This document shows positions 56,290-64,000 of a stretch of 64,000 nucleotides of DNA, one piece after another; the first letter of the stretch is position 1; each line of letters starts with the position of its first letter. This DNA is from Salinicola corii (GTDB lineage: Bacteria > Pseudomonadota > Gammaproteobacteria > Pseudomonadales > Halomonadaceae), in assembly GCF_008298015.1 (NCBI RefSeq), contig NZ_VTPX01000001.1, forward strand, positions 248,001-312,000, given 5' to 3'. The translations under genes were made by a program, and so were the position numbers. The notes beneath the pieces were generated by a model. That model was not told the DNA's origin and did not search any database. It was given only the letters and a program-made list of their open reading frames with translations.

Positions 56290-58221
56290 ATGAAGATCGG
56301 ATCAGTCCAAATTAAAAATTTCCGCACATTCAAAAATGAAACAATTTATTTTGATAATTATAATTGTTTTGTTGGGCCCAATGGTTCCGGAAAATCTACA
56401 GTCATGAATGCCCTGAATGTATTCTTTCGTCAGTACAAAGACGCTAAGACCGACCTAAGCAAACTTTCAATTGATGATTTTCACCACAAAAATATAAGTG
56501 AACCAATTTGGGTGACGGTTACATTTAAGGAGCTTTCGAATCAGGCAAAAGAAGATCTTTCCGATTATGTCAGACAGGAACGTCTGGTTGTTTCAGCGAA
56601 GGCTGAATTTGATGAGGGCACTGAAAGAGCAGAAGTTAAACAATATGGTAATCGTCTGGGGATGGACGAGTTCAAAAGATTTTTTGATGCCGAAAAATCC
56701 AAGCAACCTGTAGCTGAGCTCAGGCAGATTTTCGCAGGGTTCAGGGAAAAGTGGCCGGAAATTTCGAATGCTACGTCAAAAGCGGATATGGCAAAAGCAC
56801 TTAACGAGTTTGAAGCAGCGCATCCAGATATCTGTAATTTGATTCCCAGTGAAGATCAGTTTTATGGCGTTTCTAAAGGTTCTAATAGGCTGGCACCGCA
56901 TATACAGTGGGTCTTCGTTTCGGCATCAAAGGATTTTTCAGAAGAAGCAGAAGAAAATAAGAACTCTGCTCTTGGGCAGCTGCTATCAAGAGCTATTAGG
57001 GCAAAAGTTAATTTCACAGACAAAGTGACAAGCTTGCGAGAGGAGGTAAGAGAAAGCTATCGGAAAATACTACAAGAAGAACAAAATGTTCTTTCAAGCA
57101 TATCTGGTTCACTTGAAAGCAAGCTAAAGCTGTGGGCGAATCCGGGGGCAACAGCTAGAGTGCTCTGGAAAAATGACGCGGACAAATCGATTAAAATAGA
57201 AGAGCCCTTTGCTCATATTCAAATTGGTGAAAAAGGTTTCGAAAGCGAGTTGGCAAGATTTGGCCATGGTATGCAGAGGTCGTATCTTCTAACTTTATTG
57301 CAAGAGTTGGCTGACGTGGAAGATGAAAGCGCACCAACTCTTGTTATGGCGATTGAGGAACCTGAACTTTACCAGCACCCGCCGCAAGCAAGATACTTGT
57401 CAGAGGTGTTGCAGGAGTTGACAGACGATAATTCTCAAATACTTGTATGCTCGCACAGTCCGTACTTTATACCCAGTGACGACTTTCACAATGTGCGAAT
57501 GGTTAAAGAGGTGGGAACTCCCTCTCAATCCATAGTGACATCTCTAACCTATAGTGACTTGTCTAAAGAGTTGGTTGATGCCGGTGAAAAGGCAGTCAAA
57601 GAAACCGGGATGATAGCAAAGCTATATCCAACACTGCGGCCAGAAATCAGTGAAATGTTTTTTAGCAGAAGGCTGGTTTTGGTTGAAGGTATTGAAGATG
57701 TTGCCTATTTAAGTTCTTACATTGAATTGATGGGTAGGCTTTCCGATTTTAGACGTTTCGGTTTTCATATAATCCCAGTTGGTGGAAAAAATGAATTAAT
57801 AAAACCATTGGCTATCACTAAGCTTTTAAATATTGAGGTCTTTGTAGTATGCGACGCTGATACTGACAGAGTCAGAGAGGATGAGGTGGCTAAACATAAA
57901 AAGGACAATGCAGCTATCTTGCACCTGTTAGGTCATGATAAGAATGAAAACTGGCCTGGTGTAGATATTAAAAAACACAACCTAAGAATGTGGAAAACAA
58001 ATATAACCAACACCATTAGCCCTGAGATTGGTGAAGGCTGGAAGCAGCATGAAGATCAAGCGGCTGCGCATTACGGTAATGCAGGCGGGTTAAAGAAAAA
58101 TCCTCTGGCAGTCTCTAGAGCATTGCAAAGTGCATGGGATGCTGGGCTACGATCCGAAACACTGATAGAGCTAGTGAATAACCTTTTGACCCAAGGGACG
58201 AAGGAAGCTGGGCAGAGCTAA
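56290..58221 (+). CDS. OLD-family ATPase-TOPRIM nuclease
   Basis: A 643-residue protein with two domains. The ABC/SMC-type ATPase shows Walker A GPNGSGKST at 29-37, a signature-like FGHGMQRSY at 324-332, Walker B LVMAIEEPE at 351-359 and the H-loop His389 (CSHSPYF). A TOPRIM nuclease domain follows, with the catalytic Glu466 (LVLVEGIED), GGKNELIK at 498-505 and DAD at 522-524. This is the architecture of OLD proteins, including phage P2 Old and GajA of Gabija. The start at 56290 has GGAGGG upstream. Neither a UvrD-like helicase (GajB) nor a reverse transcriptase is adjacent; the upstream 267-residue gene is the only candidate partner. AT-rich codon use indicates horizontal transfer. Defence against phage is inferred. 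Confidence 0.92.
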   Translation: MKIGSVQIKNFRTFKNETIYFDNYNCFVGPNGSGKSTVMNALNVFFRQYKDAKTDLSKLSIDDFHHKNISEPIWVTVTFKELSNQAKEDLSDYVRQERLVVSAKAEFDEGTERAEVKQYGNRLGMDEFKRFFDAEKSKQPVAELRQIFAGFREKWPEISNATSKADMAKALNEFEAAHPDICNLIPSEDQFYGVSKGSNRLAPHIQWVFVSASKDFSEEAEENKNSALGQLLSRAIRAKVNFTDKVTSLREEVRESYRKILQEEQNVLSSISGSLESKLKLWANPGATARVLWKNDADKSIKIEEPFAHIQIGEKGFESELARFGHGMQRSYLLTLLQELADVEDESAPTLVMAIEEPELYQHPPQARYLSEVLQELTDDNSQILVCSHSPYFIPSDDFHNVRMVKEVGTPSQSIVTSLTYSDLSKELVDAGEKAVKETGMIAKLYPTLRPEISEMFFSRRLVLVEGIEDVAYLSSYIELMGRLSDFRRFGFHIIPVGGKNELIKPLAITKLLNIEVFVVCDADTDRVREDEVAKHKKDNAAILHLLGHDKNENWPGVDIKKHNLRMWKTNITNTISPEIGEGWKQHEDQAAAHYGNAGGLKKNPLAVSRALQSAWDAGLRSETLIELVNNLLTQGTKEAGQS

Positions 58222-58700
58222 ACATTCGCAAATGAGCAGGATACATTTCTTACATGTCAGCTCGAGAGAGTTCTTTTTCTCGATGGTGAGATTTCAGAAA
58301 GCTCTCTCTGACAATAAGATAAGGACGTTCGCTCTACTGCTGCATCATTTTGGCAACTCGCAACGAGCACTACATTGTCTTTATCTAAAATAAAACCCTA
58401 AGGTCGTAAGCTGACCTGAGGCCGATCTGTGACAATGGTCATGTGGGGAGGATGACCCTCCGAATACATCCAATGGCATACCGCATGGCATATCGCTACG
58501 CGTTATCACCTTTCAATGTGTTCATAATCAATAGCCTACATGCATTTTATAATCCTGCTTCGGCCCGTTCGGCTATCCTTTAGCCGCTCTAAGGCAAAGT
58601 CTGCCGTTGTTCGTCCTTAGCCAATGCTGTTAGGTGTGTTCAAAATAAAGTGGATAGCCTTGCCAAGGCGCTTGGCATCTGGGTCGTGAGTGTCCAGCCT
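58222..58700. other. 479-base gap at the right edge of the AT-rich island
   Basis: No gene is supported. Composition returns to mixed GC near 58430. A terminator-like hairpin lies at 58397-58421 (minus orientation), a small GGCTA/TAGCC hairpin near 58572-58586, and GGTCAT-N9-ATGACC near 58438. No transposase remnant, tRNA or clear attachment repeat was found. Confidence 0.5.
58388..58421 (-). terminator. Minus-strand terminator downstream of the Lrp gene
   Basis: CCTAAGGTC (58397-58405) pairs with GACCTGAGG (58413-58421) with one non-canonical pair and a 7-base loop. On the minus strand the stem is followed by GTTTTATTTT. It would end leftward transcription from the Lrp gene, about 280 bases past its stop. 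Confidence 0.6.
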
Positions 58701-59174
58701 CTAGAGCTCGATTTTCGAGGTGCATTTTATTTCTTCCATCGGGATTTCGGTTTTGACGCTCTGAACGATTTTCAGGTTAGTGAGATGCTGCATCTGAAAT
58801 TCCCGGTAGGCGGTCAAGTCTTCGACGGCCACTCTTAGTAGAAAGTCACAGTCGCCCGCCATCAGGTGACACTCCAGAACCTGTGGCATCTCCTTCACCA
58901 GTTCGATGAACTGGTTGACCGTTTCTTTGTCTTGGCCGGTCAGCCACACACGCGTGAAGACACTCACACCGATGCCGACTTTCGCGCTATTCAGCAGTGC
59001 GGCATAGCCGCGAATGACGCCGGCTTCCTCCAGTAGGCGCACTCTGCGCAAACAGGTTGAGGGGGAGAGCCCGATACGCTTGGCGAGCTCCAGGTTTTGC
59101 ACGCGGCCGTCTCGCTGCAGTGCATTGAGGATCCGCCTGTCCGTCTTGTCGAGTGGGTATGGTTTTGAATTCAA
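58701..59174 (-). CDS. Lrp/AsnC-family regulator
   Basis: A 157-residue Lrp-type regulator with an N-terminal HTH (LDKTDRRILNALQRDGRVQN, LSPSTCLRRVRLLEEAGVI) and a C-terminal RAM domain that binds amino acids and assembles octamers. Translation probably begins at a TTG at 59174, with AGAGGGA five bases upstream; this gives the normal family length. The frame runs on to 59273, into the divergent azlC start. It most likely controls azlCD, as AzlB does in Bacillus. Confidence 0.88.
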   Translation of the reverse strand: MNSKPYPLDKTDRRILNALQRDGRVQNLELAKRIGLSPSTCLRRVRLLEEAGVIRGYAALLNSAKVGIGVSVFTRVWLTGQDKETVNQFIELVKEMPQVLECHLMAGDCDFLLRVAVEDLTAYREFQMQHLTNLKIVQSVKTEIPMEEIKCTSKIEL

Positions 59175-59261
59175 TTTATCCCTCTCTATTTGAAATCCTA
59201 TGCCAGGATATACCGGTTTTATAGCGCATAAAAAATCAAATTTCGTGCTCGGGTCGATAGG

Positions 59262-60011
59262 ATGGATATGCATTCACTATCGACGAGAACGCTTATGCAC
59301 TCGGGATCTGCAGTAGAGACACGCCGTTGGGGAGAGCTAAAGCGGGGGGGCAAGCATGCGCTTCCCGTCATTATCGGCCTGGTTCCATTGGCGCTGGTAC
59401 TGGGCGCGCAAGCGAGTCAGAAGGGAATGAGCATCGCCGAGGTGTCGTTGATGACCGCGCTCAACTACGCCGGCGGATCCGAGTTCGCGGCGGTCGAGCT
59501 GTGGTCCTCGTCACCGGATATCGCTCTGATCGTGGCAATGACATTCTTGATCAACAGTCGTCACATCGTGATGGGGGCCACGCTGGCTCCTCTGCTGAAA
59601 CACCTGCCTTACCGCAAGACGGTGCCTGCTCTTTTCTTCATGTGTGATGAGAGCTGGGCGATGGGGCTTACCGATGCAAGAAGTTCGTCGCGACCCCTAT
59701 CTTTCAGCTTCCACTATTACCTGGGTGTTGCGCTGCTGCTCTGGTTCAACTGGGTGGCTTTTACCTCCGTTGGTGCGCTGATCGGCCCAGCCTTGACCGA
59801 TATCCGTGCCTGGGGGTTCGACATGGTGTTTCCCGCCGTATTCCTCGTATTGATGAGAGGCATGTGGAGAGGGCGTAGCTCCGCATTGCCTTGGGTGACC
59901 AGTCTATTGGTCGCTTTAGGGGCGTGGTTATGGCTACCCCAGGGATGGTACGTCCCGGCTGGGGCGACTGGCGGATTATTGGTGGCATATCTGTCGGGGG
60001 GCGAACGCTGA
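59262..60011 (+). CDS. azlC: AzlC-family branched-chain amino-acid exporter, large subunit
   Basis: A 249-residue membrane protein with five to seven helices. The AzlC signatures are LPVIIGLVPLALVLGAQASQ, MTALNYAGGSEFAAVELW and FLINSRHIVMGATLAPLL. Together with AzlD it exports branched-chain amino acids or their analogues. The ATG at 59262 or at 59295 could be the start. Its stop overlaps the azlD start by one base (TGATG). The Lrp gene diverges 87 bases away. Confidence 0.92.
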   Translation: MDMHSLSTRTLMHSGSAVETRRWGELKRGGKHALPVIIGLVPLALVLGAQASQKGMSIAEVSLMTALNYAGGSEFAAVELWSSSPDIALIVAMTFLINSRHIVMGATLAPLLKHLPYRKTVPALFFMCDESWAMGLTDARSSSRPLSFSFHYYLGVALLLWFNWVAFTSVGALIGPALTDIRAWGFDMVFPAVFLVLMRGMWRGRSSALPWVTSLLVALGAWLWLPQGWYVPAGATGGLLVAYLSGGER

Positions 60012-60310
60012 TGGTCTCGGTCGATGCGGCGTTGACGGTAGCTCTCATGGGGCTAGCCACTTATTCCACTCGCCTGATCGGCTTCCTGGCGGTCAGTCGT
60101 CTGGTACTGAATGCCAGAGCGACTCGCGTCATGGAAGTTGCTCCCGGCTGCGTGCTCATCACGGTAATAGCACCTCGATTCGTCACCGGGGACATGGGTG
60201 AGTTGCTGGCACTGGCGATTACCGTGCTGGCAGCCGTCCGCTTTTCGCTGCTTTCCACGGTCATGATCAGTGTGATCTCGACGGGTTTGTTGCGACACCT
60301 GCTGGGCTAG
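60011..60310 (+). CDS. azlD: AzlD-family small exporter subunit
   Basis: A 99-residue membrane protein with three or four helices, beginning MVSVDAALTVALMGLATYST and containing RLIGFLAVSRLVLNARATRV. It is the obligate partner of AzlC. The ATG overlaps the azlC stop, so the subunits are made together. The longer frame from 59891 lies inside azlC. Confidence 0.9.
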   Translation: MVSVDAALTVALMGLATYSTRLIGFLAVSRLVLNARATRVMEVAPGCVLITVIAPRFVTGDMGELLALAITVLAAVRFSLLSTVMISVISTGLLRHLLG

Positions 60311-60375
60311 GCATGCGCATTTTCTGGAAGTTCGACGGTCTGGTTGGCCCGGCAGTCGAACCGCCGCCGAAAATC

Positions 60376-61185
60376 TCAACCCCGCTTCAGCAGCGATCGC
60401 CACCGCGAGGGCGTCATGCCGAAGGCGCGACCGAAGGCGCGGGTCATGTGGCTCTGGTCGGCGAATCCCGCCGAGAGCGCCGCTTCGCTGAGGCTGATGC
60501 CGGTGGCAATGCACTGCCTGGCGACATCCAGCCGGCGTAGCGTGAGGTAGCGATAGGGGCTGGTGCCGAACAGCGCCCGGAAGTCGCGGGAGAGCGTCCA
60601 GCGCTCCTGACCGGAGATCGACTCCAGGTCGTCCAGCGTCACGCCCTCTTGAGTGTGGGTATCGAGATAGTCCCGAACCCGGCTCGCCGCGCGGTAGTCG
60701 GGTGTCGTTCGCGAGCGGGCGATCCGGGTATCGCTGTTGGCTTCCAGTACGTCGGCCAGGTCGGCAATGCCGTTCTCCTCCTCGAGCGCATCCAGAGGCG
60801 CCTCGACCGAGGTCAGGAGAAAGCGGACGGCCTCTCTCAATCGCGGGTCCGTCGACAGGCCGCCGGCAATATGGGGCAGGGCCTTGCCGCCCAGCGCGGT
60901 CTGGATCAGCGCCGGGGCGATGTAGAGCATGCGGTAGTGAAACCCGCGCTCGTCGCCGGCGTGGCCATCGTGAGCCTCGTCCGGGTGGAGCACCATGACG
61001 GTGCCGGGCAGGCTGTGCCGATAGTCGCGCCGGTAGTGGAAGCTCTGCACCCCATCCAGCGTGATGCCGATGGCGAAGGTGTCGTGGCGGTGGGTGTCGT
61101 AGGCATGACCCTGAAAGCGAGCCTCGAGACGCTCGATGCGAGAAGGCGAGGCCACGATGCACCAGTCGGCACTGTTATCGGCCAT
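60376..61185 (-). CDS. AraC-family regulator with N-terminal cupin
   Basis: A 269-residue regulator. An AraC-type ligand-binding cupin occupies the first 110 residues (YDTHRHDTFAIGITLDGVQS, with the PGTVMVLHPDEAHDG strand). Two HTH motifs follow in the C-terminal domain (LDDLESISGQERWTLSRDF; LSEAALSAGFADQSHMTRAF). The ATG at 61185 has AGGA upstream; the much longer frame to 61704 lies in the LysE gene. It is encoded 11 bases after that exporter gene and probably regulates it. Confidence 0.9.
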   Translation of the reverse strand: MADNSADWCIVASPSRIERLEARFQGHAYDTHRHDTFAIGITLDGVQSFHYRRDYRHSLPGTVMVLHPDEAHDGHAGDERGFHYRMLYIAPALIQTALGGKALPHIAGGLSTDPRLREAVRFLLTSVEAPLDALEEENGIADLADVLEANSDTRIARSRTTPDYRAASRVRDYLDTHTQEGVTLDDLESISGQERWTLSRDFRALFGTSPYRYLTLRRLDVARQCIATGISLSEAALSAGFADQSHMTRAFGRAFGMTPSRWRSLLKRG

Positions 61186-61196
61186 GGCGGTTCCTG

Positions 61197-61802
61197 TCAT
61201 AGCAGCGGTACGACAACGTAATCGAAGAACATCATCGCTGCGACCACGACGAGCAGCATCGCCATGATCCGGTTGCAGAGACGAAAGTATCTCGGTTGAT
61301 GGATTTGCTTGCCAACGACCTTGCCTGCCCAGAAGTAGAGCGCGGGAGCGCCGCCGCCACCCAGCGCGATGAGCGCCGAACAGCCGATCAACGCTGCGCC
61401 GGTGATTTCCCGGCCCGGGAACATGACCGTGGTGATCGGGATGACGACGAGTGAGTTCTTCGGGTTGAGCAACTGCATGAAGAATCCATTGCCGAAGCTC
61501 AGCCGCCCGGAACGGAGCCCGTTCCGATCCCCGGCCGCCGACGGGGTCGATGTGAATACCTTGAACGCCAGGTAGAGAATATAGGCGCTGCCGGCCAGCG
61601 CGATGTAGGGGATCAGGTCCCGGACGATCAGGATCTGGCCCGCGAAACCGACCACGGCAAACCAGCAGAAGATCGCCAGTGCCACGCCGGCGAAGAAGCC
61701 CCACGTCTCCCTGAGCGGAGCGCTCAGCCCTTCATTCAGGCTCAGCAGGTTCACCGGGCCGGGGGTGTACATCACGGTGAACGCGTACAAAACGATCTCC
61801 AT
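61197..61802 (-). CDS. LysE-family amino-acid exporter
   Basis: A 201-residue membrane protein with six helices. It starts MEIVLYAFTVMYTPGPVNLL, with the family PGP motif, and has LQLLNPKNSLVV-type MQLLNPKNSLVVIPITT near residue 110. LysE/RhtB proteins export amino acids or homoserine lactone-like metabolites; the substrate is unknown. It is first in a leftward pair with an AraC regulator. Confidence 0.9.
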   Translation of the reverse strand: MEIVLYAFTVMYTPGPVNLLSLNEGLSAPLRETWGFFAGVALAIFCWFAVVGFAGQILIVRDLIPYIALAGSAYILYLAFKVFTSTPSAAGDRNGLRSGRLSFGNGFFMQLLNPKNSLVVIPITTVMFPGREITGAALIGCSALIALGGGGAPALYFWAGKVVGKQIHQPRYFRLCNRIMAMLLVVVAAMMFFDYVVVPLL

Positions 61803-62079
61803 CTCTCTGCCTCATCGACGACCAAGTTTCGGTGGGATCGACAGGCTAGAGCGTTGAAGGCGATGAGTCTTGAACGATCCTGCAGCGGATGTTTCCGGAT
61901 GGAGAGGGCGGGCTTTCGATGGCGCAGGGATCATGGCGCGATTCGAGAAAGTCTTCCCCTGAAGCGGGCAATTCGGCATTGGTCAAATTGTCAGCCCGCG
62001 AGGCGCGGCGCACACTCTCTGCCCAATCGGCCATTCGGTCCTCCGCCTGCAGGGATGCGTCGTCAATGTTGCAACGCTC

Positions 62080-62842
62080 GTGAATATCGAAACTCTCTTG
62101 AATTTCGAAACGATTTTTATCATCGCCTTTGCCTACCTGGTTGCGGCCTTCGTCAAGGGCGCCACTGGCCTCGGCTTCTCGACCTCCGCGCTGCCCATCC
62201 TGGCGCTGGGCCTGGGTCTGAAGTCGGGGATGCCGCTGGTGATCATCCCTTCGCTGGTCAGCAATCTCATCGTGATGCGGCAGGCGGGGCACTTCGGCGA
62301 GACGCTGCGACGCTTCTGGCCGATGTTCCTCGCGACCGTTCCCGGCCTGCTGCTCGGCCTCGCCGTGCTGGATCTCATCGATAGTCTCGTGGCCGGGGCA
62401 ATACTCGGCGTCGTGCTGATCGTCTACGGGGCGTTCACGCTGTTTCGGCCCGGGACGGCCGCTATCGGATCGGTTGGGGCGCAAGCTGGCACCGGTCTCG
62501 GGGTTCCTGACGGGACTGGTGAACGGCACGACCGGATCGCAGGTGATGCCGATTCTGCCATTCCTGCTGGCGCTGCGGCTCGATCCGAAGCGGTTCATTC
62601 AGGCGATCAATATCTCCTTTACGCTGTCGAGCCTGATCATGGCGCTGGGGCTGGCGAAGCTTGGTCTGATGACGGCGGATTCGATCTGGATTTCGCTGGC
62701 GGGGCTGGTGCCGGTCTATCTCGGCACCCGGCTTGGCGGGGCCGTGCGCCAGCGGATGGGCGCCGAGTCCTTCCGCAAGGTGGTTCTCATGATGCTGATC
62801 GTCTTCGGCGTGGTGCTGGTGGGCAAGACCGCGCTGGCGTAG
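62080..62842 (+). pseudogene. TauE/SafE-family sulfite/sulfonate exporter with a one-base frameshift
   Basis: The N-terminal half (VAAFVKGATGLGFSTSALPI, LVIIPSLVSNLIVMRQAGHF) is in one frame and ends LIVYGAFTLFRP. The C-terminal half (KLAPVSGFLTGLVNGTTGSQ, then VYLGTRLGGAVRQRMGAESF) is in the next. Removing one G from GGG at 62452-62454 joins them as FRPGRPLSDRLGRKLAP. Without this the first frame runs on to 62955 with nonsense sequence. Either the gene is dead or the extra base is a sequencing error. The start is probably the GTG at 62080, with no clear ribosome site. The intact protein would have about eight transmembrane helices. Confidence 0.85.
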
Positions 62843-62967
62843 TCGGAGCCGTGCGGTCCGGCGGGCGAATGTCCAGGATCGAGCGCCAGCGTGGCCTGTC
62901 GTCTCGTTCCCGGCGGTGCGAACCGGACTGCTCTCGCGAGGCCTCCTGGGCGTGAAACCCGCGGCGC

Positions 62968-63006
62968 AAAAAGGCTGCCGCCGCCGAGTGTATCGGCGGC
63001 GGCAGC
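62968..63006 (-). terminator. Terminator of the isochorismatase-family gene
   Basis: A perfect 14-bp stem (62974-62987 with 62993-63006, 5-base loop), followed on the minus strand by CTTTTT. It lies 18 bases beyond the stop. Confidence 0.92.
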
Positions 63007-63023
63007 GTGGTTGCGGTGCTCGG

Positions 63024-63650
63024 CTAGTTTTTCAGCGTCGCATCGCGGCTCTGGATCAGGTTCGAGTAGTGGGGCAGGTGATTGGCGAGAATGCCGCCGA
63101 AGCCCTCGATGTCGTTACGCCAGTCGCGATGCAGTTCGCCGGCGACCGAGAACCAGTTCATCAACTGCACGCCGGCCTGGGACATGCGATCCCACGCAGC
63201 GTCGCGCACGGTCGTGTTGAAGGTGCCGGAGGCATCGGTGACGACGAACACCTCGTAGCCCGCCTCGCGCGCGGCCAGGGCCGGGAAGGCGACGCAGACA
63301 TCGGTGACCACGCCGGCGATCAACAGCTGTTTCCTGCCGGTCTCCTTGACGGCCTGGACGAACTCTTCGTTGTCCCAGGCGTTGATCTGGCCGGGGCGGG
63401 CGATATAGGGCGCATCGGGGAACTTCGCCTTCAGCTCCGGCACCAGCGGGCCGTTGGGGCCGTCCTCGAAGCTGGTGGTCAGGATCGTCGGCAGGTCGAA
63501 GAACTCGGCGATGTCGGCAAGCGCCATCACGTTGTTCTTGAACTCGTCGGGGCCGAAGTCGCGAACCAGCGATAGCAGTCCGGCCTGATGATCGATCATC
63601 AGCACGGTGACATCGTCCTTGTCGAGTCTCTGGTAGGAATAGGCCATCAT
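63024..63650 (-). CDS. Isochorismatase-family (YcaC-like) cysteine hydrolase
   Basis: A 208-residue hydrolase. The catalytic triad is visible as Asp in LMIDHQAGLL, Lys in the region after SFEDGPNGPL, and Cys in GVVTDVCVAFPAL (about residue 120). The layout is closest to E. coli YcaC, a protein of unsettled substrate. The start is ATG 63650 or 63647, both behind AGGAGATGG. It lies next to a pirin gene on the same strand, a combination seen in other proteobacteria. Confidence 0.9.
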   Translation of the reverse strand: MMAYSYQRLDKDDVTVLMIDHQAGLLSLVRDFGPDEFKNNVMALADIAEFFDLPTILTTSFEDGPNGPLVPELKAKFPDAPYIARPGQINAWDNEEFVQAVKETGRKQLLIAGVVTDVCVAFPALAAREAGYEVFVVTDASGTFNTTVRDAAWDRMSQAGVQLMNWFSVAGELHRDWRNDIEGFGGILANHLPHYSNLIQSRDATLKN

Positions 63651-63735
63651 CCATCTCCTTCTATTGTTGAAGAGGCGGGATATCGACGTCGATATCCCGC
63701 GGGTCGTCGGGCGTTGCCGAGAACGCCCGAATCCT

Positions 63736-64000
63736 TCACGCCGTGGTGCCGAACTCTCCGGCCTGGAACTGGCGCATCGAGTCTTCGATCTCCTCGCGCG
63801 TGTTCATGACGAACGGCCCGTAGCCGACGACGGGTTCGTCGATCGGTTCCCCGGTCAGCACCAGCAGCTTGGCGTCGTTGTTGGCCTCGACCGCGATCTC
63901 GCTGCCTTCCCGCGCGAACAGGGCGAGCTCGGCGTCCCGGGCGATCTTGGTGCCATTGAGCTGCACGGTGCCGCTGAGCACGACGATCATCGTGGTGTGG
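63736..64000 (-). CDS. Pirin-family protein, C-terminal part, 5' end outside window
   Basis: The last 87 residues of a pirin-like bicupin. VVLSGTVQLNGTKI and LLVLTGEPIDEPVVGYGPFVMNT are characteristic of the C-terminal cupin of pirins such as E. coli YhhW, a quercetin 2,3-dioxygenase. The frame stays open to the window edge (HTT precedes the first Met), so the ATG at 63990 is not the real start. It is upstream of the isochorismatase-family gene on the same strand. Confidence 0.88.
   Translation of the reverse strand, partial: HTTMIVVLSGTVQLNGTKIARDAELALFAREGSEIAVEANNDAKLLVLTGEPIDEPVVGYGPFVMNTREEIEDSMRQFQAGEFGTTA

Noticed and set aside
56290..58221. Gabija (GajA/GajB) system
   Set aside because: The nuclease resembles GajA in architecture, but no UvrD-like helicase gene lies up- or downstream.
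55289..58221. Retron or PARIS system
   Set aside because: No reverse transcriptase or msr/msd-like region is present, and ATPase and TOPRIM are fused in one protein rather than split as in PARIS AriA/AriB.
60053..61162. 369-residue minus-strand frame
   Set aside because: It is an out-of-frame reading of the AraC gene and the antisense of azlD.

Overview
The window looks like a chromosomal segment from a GC-rich, moderately halophilic gammaproteobacterium. The family Halomonadaceae (Halomonas, Salinicola or a relative) is my best guess. This is inferred from a BCCT compatible-solute carrier, the gene sets lptF-lptG / pepA / holC / valS, bfd-bfr and purE-purK, an RstA/RstB-like two-component pair, and general protein similarity. 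No rRNA or species marker is present, so the genus is not fixed. No integrase, transposase, phage structural gene or CRISPR array was seen.

Layout. 1-3.6 kb: start of a luciferase-like flavin oxidoreductase (cut by the window edge), an SDR gene preceded by what looks like the stump of a thermostable-hemolysin gene, and a BCCT transporter. 3.8-9.2 kb: a small membrane protein, then a GntR regulator divergent from a complete malonate operon (malonyl-CoA decarboxylase, malonyl-CoA synthetase, MadL, MadM) with a perfect palindrome in the shared promoter region. 9.2-11.5 kb: a PAS-GGDEF protein beside a decayed EAL gene. 11.7-16 kb: small housekeeping and stress genes (extensin-like, PEBP, DUF3253, retropepsin-like protease, lipoprotein, GST, Nudix). 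16-22.2 kb: rstA/rstB and the divergent metR/metE pair. 22.2-30.3 kb: a lipoprotein, AzoR, a YdjM-like protein, glyoxalase I, TspO, a UDG-superfamily protein, DoxX, a second diguanylate cyclase and two tandem PAP2 phosphatases.

30.4-40.7 kb is a core block: valS, holC, SDR, ilvE, YciI and pepA on the minus strand, with lptF-lptG divergent. 40.8-49.8 kb holds bfd and bfr (a Fur-like site is upstream of bfd), purE-purK, DUF1653, tcdA, a TruC-like pseudouridine synthase, a sirtuin lacking its zinc cysteines, a BASS transporter, a DTW-domain tRNA-modifying enzyme, and zinT behind a Zur-like operator. A tRNA-Arg(TCG) lies at 49.8 kb.

49.9-64 kb is more accessory in character: a LysR/DMT divergent pair, a GmhA-like isomerase, a GNAT enzyme, a CDF metal exporter with a MerR regulator, then an AT-rich island (about 55.0-58.5 kb) carrying an unrecognised 267-residue protein and a 643-residue OLD-type ATPase-TOPRIM nuclease. 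After it come an Lrp regulator divergent from azlCD, a LysE/AraC pair, a frameshifted TauE gene, an isochorismatase-family hydrolase and the end of a pirin gene. The AT-rich two-gene island is the best candidate for an undescribed (probably anti-phage) system.

Two copies of a 170-200 bp element with 12-bp terminal inverted repeats (22200-22396 and 47792-47963), plus a more distant relative (about 34005-34137), form a small dispersed repeat family.
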